DNA of 64,000 nucleotides from contig CM037843.1 in the NCBI GenBank assembly GCA_021234535.1, forward strand, positions 18,569,911 to 18,633,910, written 5' to 3'. Shown in pieces: positions 38,201 to 50,700 of this stretch (position 1 is the stretch's first letter; every line of letters starts with the position of its first letter). The translations under genes were made by a program, and so were the position numbers. Under the pieces are notes generated by a model. That model searched no databases. It saw nothing but the letters and a program-made list of their open reading frames with translations, and was not told where the DNA came from. The DNA comes from Stichopus chloronotus (lineage: Eukaryota > Echinodermata > Holothuroidea > Aspidochirotida > Stichopodidae).

Positions 38201-41200
38201 TCACACCCCCCTCCTTTTTACAGCAAATCATAGTATCCTTTCAGCTGAATCTTTTCATTAGTCTGCTTGAAAAGGAAGCCTTCATTTCTAAGTTTTTCTG
38301 ACCGTCTTCGTCTGGAAATAATTCTGTCACATGTCTGTCACAAGGCTAGCAGTGACCAGTCCCAACTACTGCTGGTATTCTGAAAAGTAAATTGGACAAA
38401 TGATCTCAAAATTAAATAGACCAGGATTATAAATTTTTCTAACATAGGCTAGCATGCGAACATAGCAGGATGTAGAACACCAAACAATTCAGGTTTTTCT
38501 TTGGTGGAATTTAGGCCAACAGTAGGTATCTTCACTATGCCTATATGCTACATAGCCTGCAGTTATGTTTGCAGGCTTAACGTTGGACCAACATTCTTAG
38601 CATAACAATGACTATTAACAGTTGGGCAATCCAGACTAACGTTACTGTAGAGAGCTTCGAAAAGTGTAATAAAAATTGCTGGGAAAGCATTTGTTTTTTA
38701 ATTAGGGAACTAAATCACTGCAGATCAATGTAGTTGTAGTAGCTACAAGCATTCCTTGTTTGGTGCAAGCAAGTATATCAAACGCTGTAGTGCACGAAGT
38801 TTGGGGTGCAGTAATGTACAGATCGGCGGTATCCATGCTATACTGGCAATGTAAGGACGATGCACTACTAAGTGCCCTGTGCGTTGCACATAGGCTCACT
38901 TACATTACACTGTTTACATGTTTAACGTAATGTTGCATTGCGCAAAACAAGTATGCGCTTAAATGCTCTCACATGGGAACTTTCGTGCTTTGCATAACAT
39001 TGTACGACGGTTCTATATACCAAAACAAGTGATAGTCCATCAAAATATGTTACGTTGCTCTAAAAATGCTCACCAAAGCACAGTGTCGGCGCTACGGTAG
39101 GGGGGGGGGGGGATGAGGGGGCATTTGCCCCAGATTGTTTCCTTGCCCCCAGTTGCCCCCCAGTTGCTCTCACCCTTCCCAATCAGATCTTGTACTCATC
39201 CAAAATTAATTTTGGCATTGGACTGAATAAGAACAGCTTCCGGGAACCATCATTGATAAATACCTAATTTATGTTACACAGGATGACAGTTTTCATATCA
39301 TGCCCGTAGCCACTTCAACAGTAGGCCAGCCTGGTCAGACCAATTTTCTCTGGAATGTTTACCGTCCAGCATAAAGGAAGGGCGGGTAGGTGGTTGTTTT
39401 CCTAAATGTAGGAATGTCGTTGTTTTCCTAAATTTAGGAATGGAATGGAAGTGTATGTAGCCTATGTGTGTGCGTGTGTGTGTGCGTGTGTGTGTGTGTA
39501 CCCGGTGGTACCGCGTAAATGTGAAATGGTACTCCCAAAGAAAAAAGTTCGGAACGTTGGAGTACGGTCAACCGCAAAAATAAATAATATAGAAATAAAT
39601 AATATACCTCCTTTGGGGCTTAATTTTCCACCCAGAGATATGCTAAAACCTCAGAGTTTCAGGGGGCTTCGCCCCCTGGACCCCAACAGGGGCCCTAAGA
39701 CGGGCCCCTGGACCCCACCCGCAAGGCTTCGCCCTTCGCGCTCGGTTTCGCGCTGCGGGCGAAAATCTTTGCCCCCCAACATTTTCATCTGCCCTCAGTT
39801 TGCCCCCCCAAGTCTGACATTCTGGCGCCGCCACTGCCAAAGCAGTTCGCCAATCTGTACGGCGTAGAAAGACGTGATGCATGCACTTATTGCCTTCGAT
39901 GATGGTCGTCGAGTTGTCGTGGGACAGTATGTACACTCAGTCACATTTAACGAAACGACTGAATGAAAGTCCGATTCTAGTGGGTGTGCTTTACGAGCGT
40001 CGAATGGCTGTAAAAAATGGCTGACAGATGGCTGTCAGAATTGGATGTCATGCATGTATTTCGATATTGCCGATTATGTATGTAATATTGAAAATAGATT
40101 GCTGTAATTATCGTCATGTTATTGTTGGTACTACTTGTAACAAATGGTACGTTACCGCGGTACTCTAGAATTAGTCCACAGGGCTGTGCTGTGAACAGGG
40201 CTGTACGTTACATTACACTCCACACTACAGCCCTTGCTCGAGCTGACACAAATTTTATATACTATTTAAATTTTGCAACAAGATACCTCAAAATCAGTGA
40301 AAAAGATTCATACAGTACTAAATGATACGGAATTATATATCTAACTATAAGATTACTAATAAAACTGTTTTGGTGACCATTCAAAGCACAAAACAGGAAA
40401 ATTAAGCACCCTAAGTTCACTCACTCGAAGTCTTGCAAATATGGGTACAGCCGCGTACTGACTTAGAGTTACATTCAGTTTTGCGAGTCACACTTCATCT
40501 ATTTCCTCATTATATTTTGGTAAAAAGCTTACGCAGACAGGAGAATGCGGTGACAAAGATCGTGTTTGGAAAGAAAACGTAACTGTTTGTGAACGTGGGT
40601 AATTAAGGACCCTGGCGAGGGTCGGCTAATACATTAAAATACATTGTTAGCGGAACAAGGTTGTGATGATGATCTTAGGCCATGTAACGTAACGCACAGC
40701 CCTGTTCAAGGGATAGTTTAGAATTAGCTTAATCCGGGGTAGACAGGTGTGGACTTGACTGACACACCACACTATTAGCTAAATGTGCAAGCATTTTTTT
40801 AAGTAAGGCGGACTCGACTTTATGTGTTTGGTAAACCTTATAGACTTAGTTGCCCAGGTTAGTTTCGTGACGAAGCCAAGGTCTACTAAGTTGCTAAAAA
40901 TCTGTCTGGCCCTTTCGTTATAGGCCTATTACTCGTATTATCGCTTCTCATTCCGCCCCAAAGACGGCTTAGGCCTACATGCAAAACTGACTGTATCAGT
41001 CTTTCTTCAGTTCATCCAAGAACTCAATAAACTTAACAAAATGCGAAGACATTTCTAAGAAAATCCTTCCGTACGGATCGGTACATAACAGGCTGTATCA
41101 CACTACAATGACCGGTTAGTTTGTCCAGTGGTCCGGTGACCATGCGTAGTTGCAACTCTAAACTGGCTGCGCGTACGTGTAGATGGAATGACAGAGACGC

Positions 41201-44200
41201 CACAAGTGCACGTGTCAAAGTAAGTAACTTGATCCTCAAGGATGGAGCTTAACTGCGGCATTGTGACGTCACATGCAAGGGACATCACATGGAAGGGGGT
41301 TCATTACTTGATATGATAGGTGTAATAGTTTCATTTGTTCCCGCTTAAAAATAGCAACAGCAATAGTTCTATCGCACATTGCACACTATACAGTGTCCTG
41401 CTAATTGAGACATTTCATAAGTTGTAGCAAAGTATCAGTTAAATGACTCGCGAATCAAAATGGAGAAAATTTGTATTGCGTTGTAATTACTCCTTATTTC
41501 GCACAACTAAGGTAAAAGTGTCACCTTTGTACATCTAGTTAAGCGGTAAAAAAATTGGGAGCACAAAGTTTTTATACTCACTGTTAAATTGCATTCCCGC
41601 AAGACGTGATCCTCCAGTATCGGCCATTTTGTTACCGTGGAATCATTCTTGCAGCTAAAGTATAAGATTTCATTGGAATGGCTAACTCTGTACAATCTTA
41701 TGATGCTTAACAATTAGCTCTGTTGTTTTGAGTCCTCCTATTGCTTCAGTCCCTTCGATCAATGTCGCTTTAGTTTGATTTTAAAGTTTTGATTTTAAAT
41801 TTTGATTGTTTCACGTGACATGTGGTTGCTGAATGTGCCCCTAACTCTATAAACATTCAGATATGTTTGCTGTCATCGGCCGAGGCCTGTACGCAGACGT
41901 TGACCCTAAACGATTTGGGAATATCGTCTCAGCAATGCTTACATTATTTCAGTTGTTGACGCTTGATGACTGGTTTTATATTTACACTGACGCCATTGCA
42001 AAGGATCCAGGTAAATCCAACTCCAGGCTTTTTTTTTTTTTTTTGGCGTTGTTATAATGGGGACTACATGTCTGCTTTCTTTATGCAGACATAGCCTTCA
42101 CTATAACGCTCTTACGAGGTTAAGTCACAAAACGTGAGTATACGATACCCTCTATATCCCATACCAGAAAGAAACAAAAGAAAAAAAAATAGTGATATAT
42201 ATATACTCAGAATATACAGCAACTTTGGTACTTACAGCGTCTCGATTTTCTTCCCAAAAAATGTCTCCATTTCTCAAACTGACTTAAGGGGAACTGGGGG
42301 TAAAATGGCTGCAGGGTCTACAAATTCGACGGCTAGCAACGCTCTGAAAAATTAGGTCACTTGTGAAACCAACAAATAAAACTCTTAAATATAGAAGACT
42401 AATATATCTTAAGAGACTAATCACATTAATATGTGGTCCTTATGTAACATTAAGTATCAGACAAAGAAAGTATTATCTGTGACAGATCGGACTCTTTGCT
42501 AAATAAAAATTGATATCTTTATTGATATGGAACTGTGTCCATGCAATTCAGAAACTCTCAGCTAAGTCCATCCATTCTACACTGACATGGAAAAAAGTAT
42601 TTTAGTAGAACATTGTGGAATTGTAGAACAGTTATGGCGCTTTATAAATTTTGGAGTAACATTGTATTCACATCAAAACTCAATCGGTGTTTTTTCTTTT
42701 TTGTTTCGAACAGCCAACGAGCACATCTTTCTATTCTTGTTGACCTATATATTTACAGAATATTTTATATTCTTGAAGTAAGTGACCTAGTCATGTTTCG
42801 AAGATTGATTTCTATACTTTACGTTGGTTTATGATTTATATATTTTACGTTGACTTATGTACTAAGACGTCGTGTCTTATTGCTCCACCGTCTGAATTTT
42901 CTTTTGTTTTTACTTACCACATATGTACAAGTTGATTTCTCATTAATTTAAAACGTATTTGTTTTTACTTTATGACTAATTTATGACTAAATATTGAATG
43001 CTATTTATGGAAGACGAATATTTGTCTGTACATGACATCCAACTCTGTGTTTTGCTTCTGTTCCATTCATGACGTACGGTTTTCTACAAAACTTTAACGT
43101 TGTAACTAATGTGTTAGTGTTGGTCTATTTGGTTATCTTATGAGAACTTATTACACAGTGACATACTTTAAAGCTCGTGTGACATGCATCTAGCAAAGAG
43201 CCGATGGCTTCATTCAGAAGTTGGAAGGTGAAACCATGAATGAAAATCAGTTGGAAATTTGCTCATGTCTATAACCGTTTTTGAGATATGACTTTTCCAC
43301 GTTTGATGCATATACAAAACAGATGACATGGAGTGTCGCACAGTGTCAGTATTTCTTTTGTAAACTCTGTTTTCTCTTAAAAATACTTAGTTACTCGGTT
43401 TCACATTTGGGTAAGTGATATCGATATTTTTGAAGAAAATATATGCTTCCAAAATGGCACCCTCTGGGCGTATTTATCAATTGTACTTAAAATAAAGATT
43501 AACTAAACAAAGGATATAACACAAGACATATATCTATCAGGAGTTCATCTCTTGACGTCACAAGTTTGCATACTTAGCCAATTTTTTCATGATGCAGGTG
43601 AGAAACAGTAATTTGCCTGTACAATTGTCAAAATGTGATGAACTTTGTTGGAATTTGTATCTATTTTTTAACATTTTTCAATGATTAATATACTTTATAC
43701 TCCAGAATGTGATTTTCGTGTCACACGACCTTTAATGTATAAATGGATGCATAAAGAGCACGGGAACTTATCTTTGTTGTACGAACCTTAACAAAGCAAG
43801 ATCTTTCTGTAAAGAATTAATCAAAAAGGAGCTGACAGTTTCGCCCAGGAAGGAGTTATAATGGAATTTAATATGACACCAAAGAGAATGTTTTACACCA
43901 AAGGGACTTAGACCTAGACCAAGACGACTTGGTTACTTGGCGACTCGCTTACTTGACTGTTTTCTTTATTTTCTTTGCAGCTTGTTCGTGGCTGTGTTAG
44001 TAGATAATTTTCAGCTAACATTAGAAGCAGCAAGTGAGAATGAAGCAGAAAGAAAAAAGGTAACGTGTTGCTGCCTCTAAACAACGCTTAAAGACTCTTC
44101 AAATTTACCTCTCGAGTATATTCATAGAGAAGGCTGTATGCTCCTCAATAGAGTGCATCAGAACTAAAACATATTAGCAGACATATTAGATTTATTTACT

Positions 44201-46767
44201 CTAAAATAAATCCAGAGTTCGATAAATGTTTACAAAAAAAGGAAAGTGCAGGTCATTGTGAAGCGTGATATTAAAAAGGTCTCCTTAGGTTAGGTGGCAC
44301 GAAAGGGTGAGGTGGGGAGATGACACCAAAAGGGTGGGAGGAATGATATACATCCAAGTATACATTAATAGGTCAAATACAGGAAGAACAAGGAATAGCC
44401 ATGTATCTAATGCTGAAGTTTTATTCTTTTGTTTTGGATAAGAAAACAACCAGTACAGATGAACAGGAAGATCCAGGTTTTGATCTTTTGAATATTCAAC
44501 TGGGACAAACCAGTTTTGGTAAGCATTTTAATTAAAAATGGATAAACACCCTGTAAATTACAACATCACAAATTCAATGTAAATCTTCAATATCAAATTA
44601 AAAAAAAACCTAGCTCGTTCGACTTCGATGTATACATTTCTTTTTTCAAGTTACGTAAGGTATTTTACTTGCGACTATGGAAGTACTTTCCTCAATGTAT
44701 ACACACACGTCAAACGTTATACGATACATCAGCCTCTTTTGAATTTCTCTCCAATTAATTGCAATACTAAAGGTAGCTTACCATCTTACGAAGGTGTGAA
44801 GACAAAGAAAACGATGGATGATTACTACTCTGCCGAAAAATACTCAGAAAGGTAAAAATGAACAATGTCTTTTTATATCCGACCAACGTTGTTACCCCCG
44901 TCCCATCTTATTTTGTCAGTCTTAGCCAACTCATACGATACAACGATGACGAATTGTTCCTCGAAGGCAAAGAGAATGATCCGCTTCTCTCTCTACCTCT
45001 CTCTTTCCTTGTGAATTCTAATGCTGCTAGTAGATGTAACCCGTTCGTATCACCATCGTCTAGAGAAGTATGTTCAATATCTCACTTCGATTTCAGTCTT
45101 TCAACTCTTTGTCATCGCATGTGCGACATCGTTAAATTATTTTTGGTACATACAAAGTTTTATTTTTCATCACCCTTTACAGCGAGAGGGAGTATCTGAG
45201 CCATTTTCTGAGGTTGCTCGCTACACTGGAATACACCGGGCACGTTCTTCGCAACCAAAAGGGTACTTTGGACAAAATGTTAGATATTGTGCAAGAGGTG
45301 AATGTCCATTTTGGTATCATTTTCTATTCAAGGTCACACATGCATGGACTTTCTTTTGCCGTTTTAAGGCGACATTAAGAAAATTAAGTAAATTTTTTAT
45401 GCATAAGGACTATATTGTCAACTTTATGTACAGCTTGAATACTCTCCATTTACAGTTGAGCCATAGAACGAAAGTGAATAGTTGAAATACCTGAACTGCT
45501 GAAACAGTTGAAGGTACAAGCAGAATAGGTCCTACTCTAAAGTTGAAATCCCACAGCTTTTTTCTTAAGGGGGGGGGGGGGCAATACTGTTCAGATTAGC
45601 TATCATTAAAAAACGAATGCCCAGACACTAAATTCATGATGCTACACTCAATTCGACAGTATTTTTTTCTGACTAGGTGCAACTCACAATCAGTGTGCAA
45701 AATGTCGACATGTTCTGTTCATTTTGCCTGTACTTAAGATGTACAATAACTTAGTTATAGGCCTAGGTGTGTAAGAAGATCATTTCTCTTTCACTTTCCT
45801 CTTAAAGTTAAAAATAATTTTGTTGATTTTCCATTGAGTTAGAAGGCCGTGACGCAATGTTCCTTATAAGCCTCCATACACTTGACATTCAATTTAAACG
45901 TAGGGATCAAATTTCGAGACAAATATTATTTTTCTGTTGTCAGGGAAATTCTCTCTCTTTCTGTCTGATATGACCGTAATTGATCAAACATCAAATCAAA
46001 CACATTAAACATGCTAACTGCCACGAATTTAACACGAACTGTAAACGTCAACTCTTAAAATGACTATTTCTCGAACATGCGATAAACTATGTGATTTATA
46101 GTGACCACAAAGGCGCCTATCCATGCTGTAGATTACCAACAATTACATTTGCCACAGACTATCAAGGCATTTTTGCACTCCATCAGTTTGGTCATATGCA
46201 AATGACGTTTAAGGCCCTGTCCTTTGTTTTAACAAACAATTATCACCGAATACATTCTGCTTTATGTTTTGTGATAAGTGAAAACTCTGAAAAATGATGG
46301 ATCACAGAGCAGTCTGAACGTTTCAAATATACACGTTTCATGTAATGGACTAGTATACAAACATATAGGACAGACAGACAATAAACGATCAAGTGTTAAA
46401 TACGTCTAGGTTTTTTCATAAACTTGTCACAAAGTTTATCTCACACTCATTTATTCCATAAATGATGTCTATGCAGCTGCGATTTAAGAATGATTTAAGG
46501 GAAACACGTGATACTATACATTACTAACCTTAGAAGCTTAACAGGGACTTGTCTCTCTTTTTTTCACTGGGATCTTTCTAACTAGCAATTTGAATGAATC
46601 AATGACACGTCACATTATCGCCGTAATTACAACGTGGCGTATGCCATCGTTTCCTTTCTTTTTCAGATATGTTACTAAAGGATGTACCTTTAAGTAGCAG
46701 ACTCGTTTGTGACACTTCGATATTCCAGCCTGAGACTTCTAAACCGATCAACTACCCCACATTCTAA
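29216..46767 (+). CDS. CATSPER1: CatSper pore-forming alpha subunit, CATSPER1-like (12 exons, complete)
   Basis: Exons: 29216-29430, 31515-31777, 33362-33475, 33931-34069, 34517-34608, 41861-42010, 42714-42777, 43981-44059, 44443-44518, 44773-44851, 45183-45313, 46667-46767. All junctions are GT-AG and phases agree; 1503 bases give 500 residues. The start is the first ATG after in-frame stops (AAAATGG). A basic cytosolic N-terminus (1-130) precedes S1 (133-150), S2 (162-182), S3 (198-214), S4 with Arg at 229, 232, 235, 238, 241, 244 and 247, S5 (about 262-283), the pore TLDDW (308-312) and S6 (328-354). A charged C-tail ends in a helical stretch (430-470). The single six-TM unit with a TxDxW filter marks the CatSper family; TLDDW and the tail fit CATSPER1 best. 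It would conduct calcium in the sperm flagellum. It lacks the His-rich N-terminus of mammals. CATSPER2-4 is the alternative. Confidence 0.85.
29431..33361 (+). other. CATSPER1 introns 1 and 2
   Basis: Intron 1 (29431-31514) and intron 2 (31778-33361) interrupt the N-terminal and S1-S2 coding parts. They contain A-rich and CA-rich stretches (about 30048-30093), a poly-G run (30297-30306) and chance open frames (30508-30882). No nested gene seen. Confidence 0.6.
33931..34069 (+). CDS. CATSPER1: CATSPER1 exon 4: S3 and most of the S4 voltage sensor
   Basis: Encodes DFTIVVVNLIDFGL (S3, with acidic residues that usually pair with S4 charges) and MIRAMRALRALRVLRTV. Arginines fall at every third position, continuing across the splice into exon 5 (34517-34608, FLRSLQ). 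Seven evenly spaced arginines imply a strongly charged, intact voltage sensor. The splice falls inside the sixth Arg codon. Confidence 0.9.
34752..34896. repeat. 73-bp tandem duplication with TGACGCCAC motif
   Basis: Two adjacent copies: GCAGGGCG, CTCACTATGTCATTATGACG, then CCAC-tacaag-type sequence, offset by 73 bp. Related words occur at about 41260 (CATTGTGACGTCACATGCAAG-like) and 47275 (ATCACTGTGACGCCACACGC). The motif is therefore dispersed around this locus and probably comes from a short interspersed element. Confidence 0.7.
35735..36305. repeat. Composite 105-bp minisatellite (two 52-bp half units)
   Basis: TAAGTCGACAT recurs at 35790, 35895, 36044, 36148 and 36200; the spacings are about 105, 149, 104 and 52. 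Half units alternate between a 'TAACTTGTTATCTC' and a 'TAAGTCGACATCTC' lead, each followed by an AAAATTTTGCAAATTGTCGA core and 'GTTACCGA' or 'GATACCGA'. The core makes an imperfect palindrome. It is the same family as the start of the window and lies inside CATSPER1 intron 5. Confidence 0.85.
36310..39070. other. Rest of CATSPER1 intron 5, left part
   Basis: No gene supported. TAGGCCTA-type words are frequent around 37200-37540 (AATATAGGCCTATAATC and similar). Open frames at 37577-37837 and 38702-38899 have no motif. Confidence 0.4.
39081..39836. mobile_element. Second non-autonomous hAT-type element with exact 8-bp target duplication
   Basis: The left end CAGTGTCGGCGCTA matches the reverse complement of the right end, CAGTGGCGGCGCCA, at 12 of 14 positions. 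Identical CCAAAGCA copies flank it at 39073-39080 and 39837-39844. Inside are a poly-G run, a (GT)n tract at 39462-39499 and GC-rich hairpin-prone sequence at about 39660-39760 (GGGGGCTTCGCCCCCTGGAC). Open frames on both strands here (39445-39867, 39643-39936) are by-products. No transposase. It lies in CATSPER1 intron 5. Confidence 0.85.
39845..41860. other. Rest of CATSPER1 intron 5, right part
   Basis: Ends in ACATTCAG before the pore exon. Includes a TGACGTCACATGCAAG copy at about 41262 and TTAACGTTACG-type words. No gene supported. Confidence 0.4.
41861..42010 (+). CDS. CATSPER1: CATSPER1 exon 6: pore loop with selectivity filter
   Basis: Encodes YMFAVIGRGLYADV, the pore helix and TLDDW, followed by FYIYTDAIAKDP. 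The filter aspartates define the calcium-selective ring shared by CatSper1-4. It starts in phase 1 after ATTCAG and ends before GTAAAT. It is separated from exon 5 by the 7.25-kb intron that holds the minisatellite and a hAT element. Confidence 0.9.
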
Positions 46768-47764
46768 GTCATTCACCTTGAAAGTCATGAACAGTTACTA
46801 AAACTGAGCTTGTATTGGATTCTTGACATTAAACATTTTTCATATCATATTCATACCAAATGATATATGCCTCCGTAGGAGGGTAATTTACCTGCATAAA
46901 AGGCGTCATGATATATCCAGTAATAATGAACTGCAGTCGGTGATCGACACACAAACAAATTTACAAACATTTCTTTACACCTTTCTTTTCCCCACAGACT
47001 GTCGATGATGCTTAGACATTTTTTTTTCATCAAACAGGTAAGTTTCCTGCATGTGATCAGTAATTGCTCTGCTTCTTGGATAAGAGGTGTAGGCTATGCT
47101 GTCAATGACAGTTAAATCATAGACCCCTTCATGCATTGACAGAAAAAAAAAAACAGCAAACAAAAGCGCCCTTCCCGAGGGTTAAGGAACGAACAGTAAA
47201 TGTCTACGCTAGGAGTGTGTGGCAAAGACACGAGACGAACACTTGTAAAATTTAGTAGCTAGTTTCACTGTATCACTGTGACGCCACACGCAATGGGTTT
47301 ATTGTGATACCTTCAATATCGTATCATATCATATCGTATTAACTGAGATGAGATGATATGTAGCAAATGCTATGGTATCAGACGACTTCATTTGAAATTC
47401 ATAGATATTACATCAGAGCATGTAGAATACTGAAATATGCATAACTATGTACAATGTACAATCAAAAACAAAAGATATGTTCCAGTAGTAACTGCATAGC
47501 AAACGCTACTTGGAAGTGTAGTTTCACAGAACGGATATATATTATTGATATCATTTGGTGTTTTAGGAGGACATGGTTCGTGTACTTGATATATCAATGA
47601 ACACTAATATTTGACGGCGAAGACAAATCAGTACATACCTACTTTCATATGGGGGAGTGCACGCTACTGTGTTGGGGGTTTAACACTAACAGTATGCGAG
47701 GGGTAAATTGGTATTTGGCAGGTCTGCGGTAGATGTCTATTTTCTTTCCTGTGAGTCTTTGCAG
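46768..47764. other. Convergent intergenic interval between the two CatSper genes
   Basis: About 1 kb separates the stop codons of the plus-strand CATSPER1 gene and the minus-strand auxiliary subunit gene. It must hold both 3' UTRs. A minus-strand AATAAA (plus TTTATT at about 47297-47302) could end the auxiliary gene. A TGACGCCAC-motif copy lies at about 47270-47300. A small plus-strand segment with AG and GTAAGT borders (about 46998-47037) has no coding fit. Confidence 0.5.
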
Positions 47765-50700
47765 CTATCTTTCAAGCACAGTTTGTCTTCGTTGTTGCTG
47801 CCAAAGAGAGAGTGAATGACAAAAATAATTATGAATCTCAGAAATGAACTAAGACAGTTCCACTACATCTTGAAGAACTTCATATGTCACTATCTACCAT
47901 AGATGATGAAACTAACAATCGTCACCAACGGAGTCGCAAAAACTGTTACCATAATTTTCATCGTATCCCTGTCTTCATTGCACTTAGCTAATAATTTACA
48001 GCAATAGCAAATTTAAGACAATATTTCTACGTCTTAGCTACCTTTCAAGACAATACTCCTGAATTTTAATTGCCTCTCCCCAGGGCATCACTAGGTTGGT
48101 CGGTGTAAGGAAAGTAAGTTCATTAATGACACCTTTCATCATGCCAATACCATGCAGAAAATAATGGCTAAGAGAGAATACAGATTCAACTGTAGCTGGT
48201 GACTATCTTGGAAATATAACCACCGTATCGTCGTTTCGGAGCTAAAATCGTTCTCAAAAGACGATAACTGGATACGGAGCATGCACGAGTGATTGTGTCT
48301 TGCCACAATCATTCATGCATGTATTAATTTTTGTTCGAAACAACCTTTCAGGGAGTGAGAATTCATTGTTGGAGAAGAGTCTGCTTATAGTGGCCACAAC
48401 TTTGAAGACTGACTCAAGCATCTTCATTAAACGAGGCTTGAGTCTTGGCCATTTTGTTTCTTAAATAGTGACGGCAGTGAGTTTTAGAGACAACTCTTTA
48501 AGATTTCACTCCTTTTATTAGAGACAAAATTAATTGGTTCTTTACCAAAAAAAAAAAAAAAAGGTGGGCACTCTAGAAACTCACAAAAGTGATTTTCGGT
48601 ATTTGACAATTAGCCAATTAATTGATAGTTGGTTTCGTAGTTAGTTAATACCTTCCTAGCTGCCATGTGTGCCTCTTCGCTTAGGCTCATCTCTTCCTCA
48701 TCTTCTTCGTATCTTCCAATATCTTCCTGCGCAACTAAAATGTACATCACATGGTTTATATTTCAGCATGCTTTTTAATGGTGTTTGGAACTGCATACAG
48801 AAAAGTCTCATCTTTAATCTGAACAGTTCATCTGTATGACTTGTATTTGATACTATAAGATGCATAATAGAAAGATACCGGCGGAACATGCAGTTTTCTC
48901 TACATTTCAAATACTATTATTAACTTTAAGTCATTAAAATGTTATAAAAATTGTTACCGGCGTACCACGTGACAATAGAATGGCTTATGTTATGCAAAAA
49001 TGAACATCTGCTAGTACGTCATCTGCAGATGACATTCAGTGAGCGATCCCTAGAACGACAGGATAAGCAGAGAACTTTACATCTGTATATCACAAGCATT
49101 CTGAGAACTCAAACATCTCATGATGGGTTCCTGAATTTTCTTATTATATTCTTTGAAACAGATGGGAGAGAAAAACGACATCCTCACATGCTTGGTTCCG
49201 TTTCCACTCTTCCATATGGTCTTTCCGGAAAGAGGCGTATGAAGCAACACCCAGAGAGAGGGTCACAACAGCAAAAGATATTAAGATGAACAGAGTCAGT
49301 CTGTTAGTAGTGTTGGTACCAACCAAGGAACCTTTGACTACAACAGCAAATTTGGTGTGCAACGAGCAGAAACTGCAGAGAATTAGACAATTAAAAACAG
49401 CTTGTGCACGTACCACGGAGCCGTGACATAAAATGCAGTATAAACGTCAATGCATCTCGACTTGGGCTTTGGAGTGTTCATGATGTTGAACAATCCTTAG
49501 GCTATTTTCAAACTAAGAATTCTGGTTACTTTGCCCAATGTTTCTTTATTCACATTGCATAATCTCCACTAATATTGAGACAATTGTGTCGGGTGGATCG
49601 CATAGTTGGGACGCAAAACTTGTCCACCAAATTTACTGGGAGATTCGGTTAAGTATTAACAGGTTTTGACATCGTAATAATATTACTGTTTTATAAACAT
49701 CGTTCGTGCGAACCAGGCTACACAGCCAGCTGCCACTGCAGTTATTGAATACAGTTTTCAACCTGTGGCCAGTATGTATCAATTTCAAACAGTGGAGGTA
49801 GTCATGATAGATCTTTTAAGAAAAGAACAAAGAATCAGATTTTTGGCTGACAGCAAAGATTTCACAGAAGGCAATTGCTGTTAAAGTTTAACTTTTAGCG
49901 CTAATTAACATTTGAGTGAATCGACAACTTTCATGAAATCAAGGCCAATACAGACCAACAACTACGTTACGTACATAACTTCAAAGAAAAATTTGCCCAA
50001 AGATGAATCAAGGAATGTACAGTTAGTGACCACAACTTGGTCAGTTAGTGACCACATTTTATAGCTATAGGAGATGGAGACCGACTGCTAGAGTCATCGG
50101 AAGCTCCAGGGTTAGGGATAACGGAGTCTAAGTAGAAGGCTTTAACATATCACCATTATTTTGTTTCTGTTCGTTAACAAGAAATTGCATCTATATCTTT
50201 CTAGTCTCTCTGCTCTTACGTGAATTATGGATGATCCACAAAATAATTGTCTGTAAATTTTGAAAATTTGTTGCAAAGATTTAGTTACAGGTCCTTTACA
50301 CTGTGATATGGAAATGAATAATTTCATGCCGAAACACGAAAAGTTCTCAGCAGTTCTCTAGCCCAAATTTGTCAGTATTTGTTTTAGTTTTAGAATGATT
50401 AAACTCTTAATAATACATGTTATTTTCGTTTCTTGAAATCTGGCGATATAGAAACCTGTAGTTTGGGTCAACGACCGTAAGCTGGAAAAGATAAAGCTGA
50501 TCTAGTTCGTTCTTCTCCCATTGTAAAGCTGTTAGTCCTGTCTGGTTTAGAATTTCGTATGGCAAATCCGATGACGTCATCGGCGTACCATCGCTAACGA
50601 AGCAAGTTCGATAGTTCTGTTTATAAAGTAAAATATAGAGTTTCTAAAATCAACTAGATTATGTAGTTTATGCTTCTTTAAAGTTTGTAGATGTTATCTG

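Noticed and set aside
39445..39936. 140- and 97-codon frames on opposite strands
   Set aside because: Both lie over the GT tract and GC-rich part of the hAT-type element; low-complexity translation.
46998..47037. Plus-strand segment bounded by CCCCACAG and GTAAGT after the CATSPER1 stop
   Set aside because: No donor joins it to the coding model and it has no open frame of use; possibly a 3' UTR exon but unsupported.
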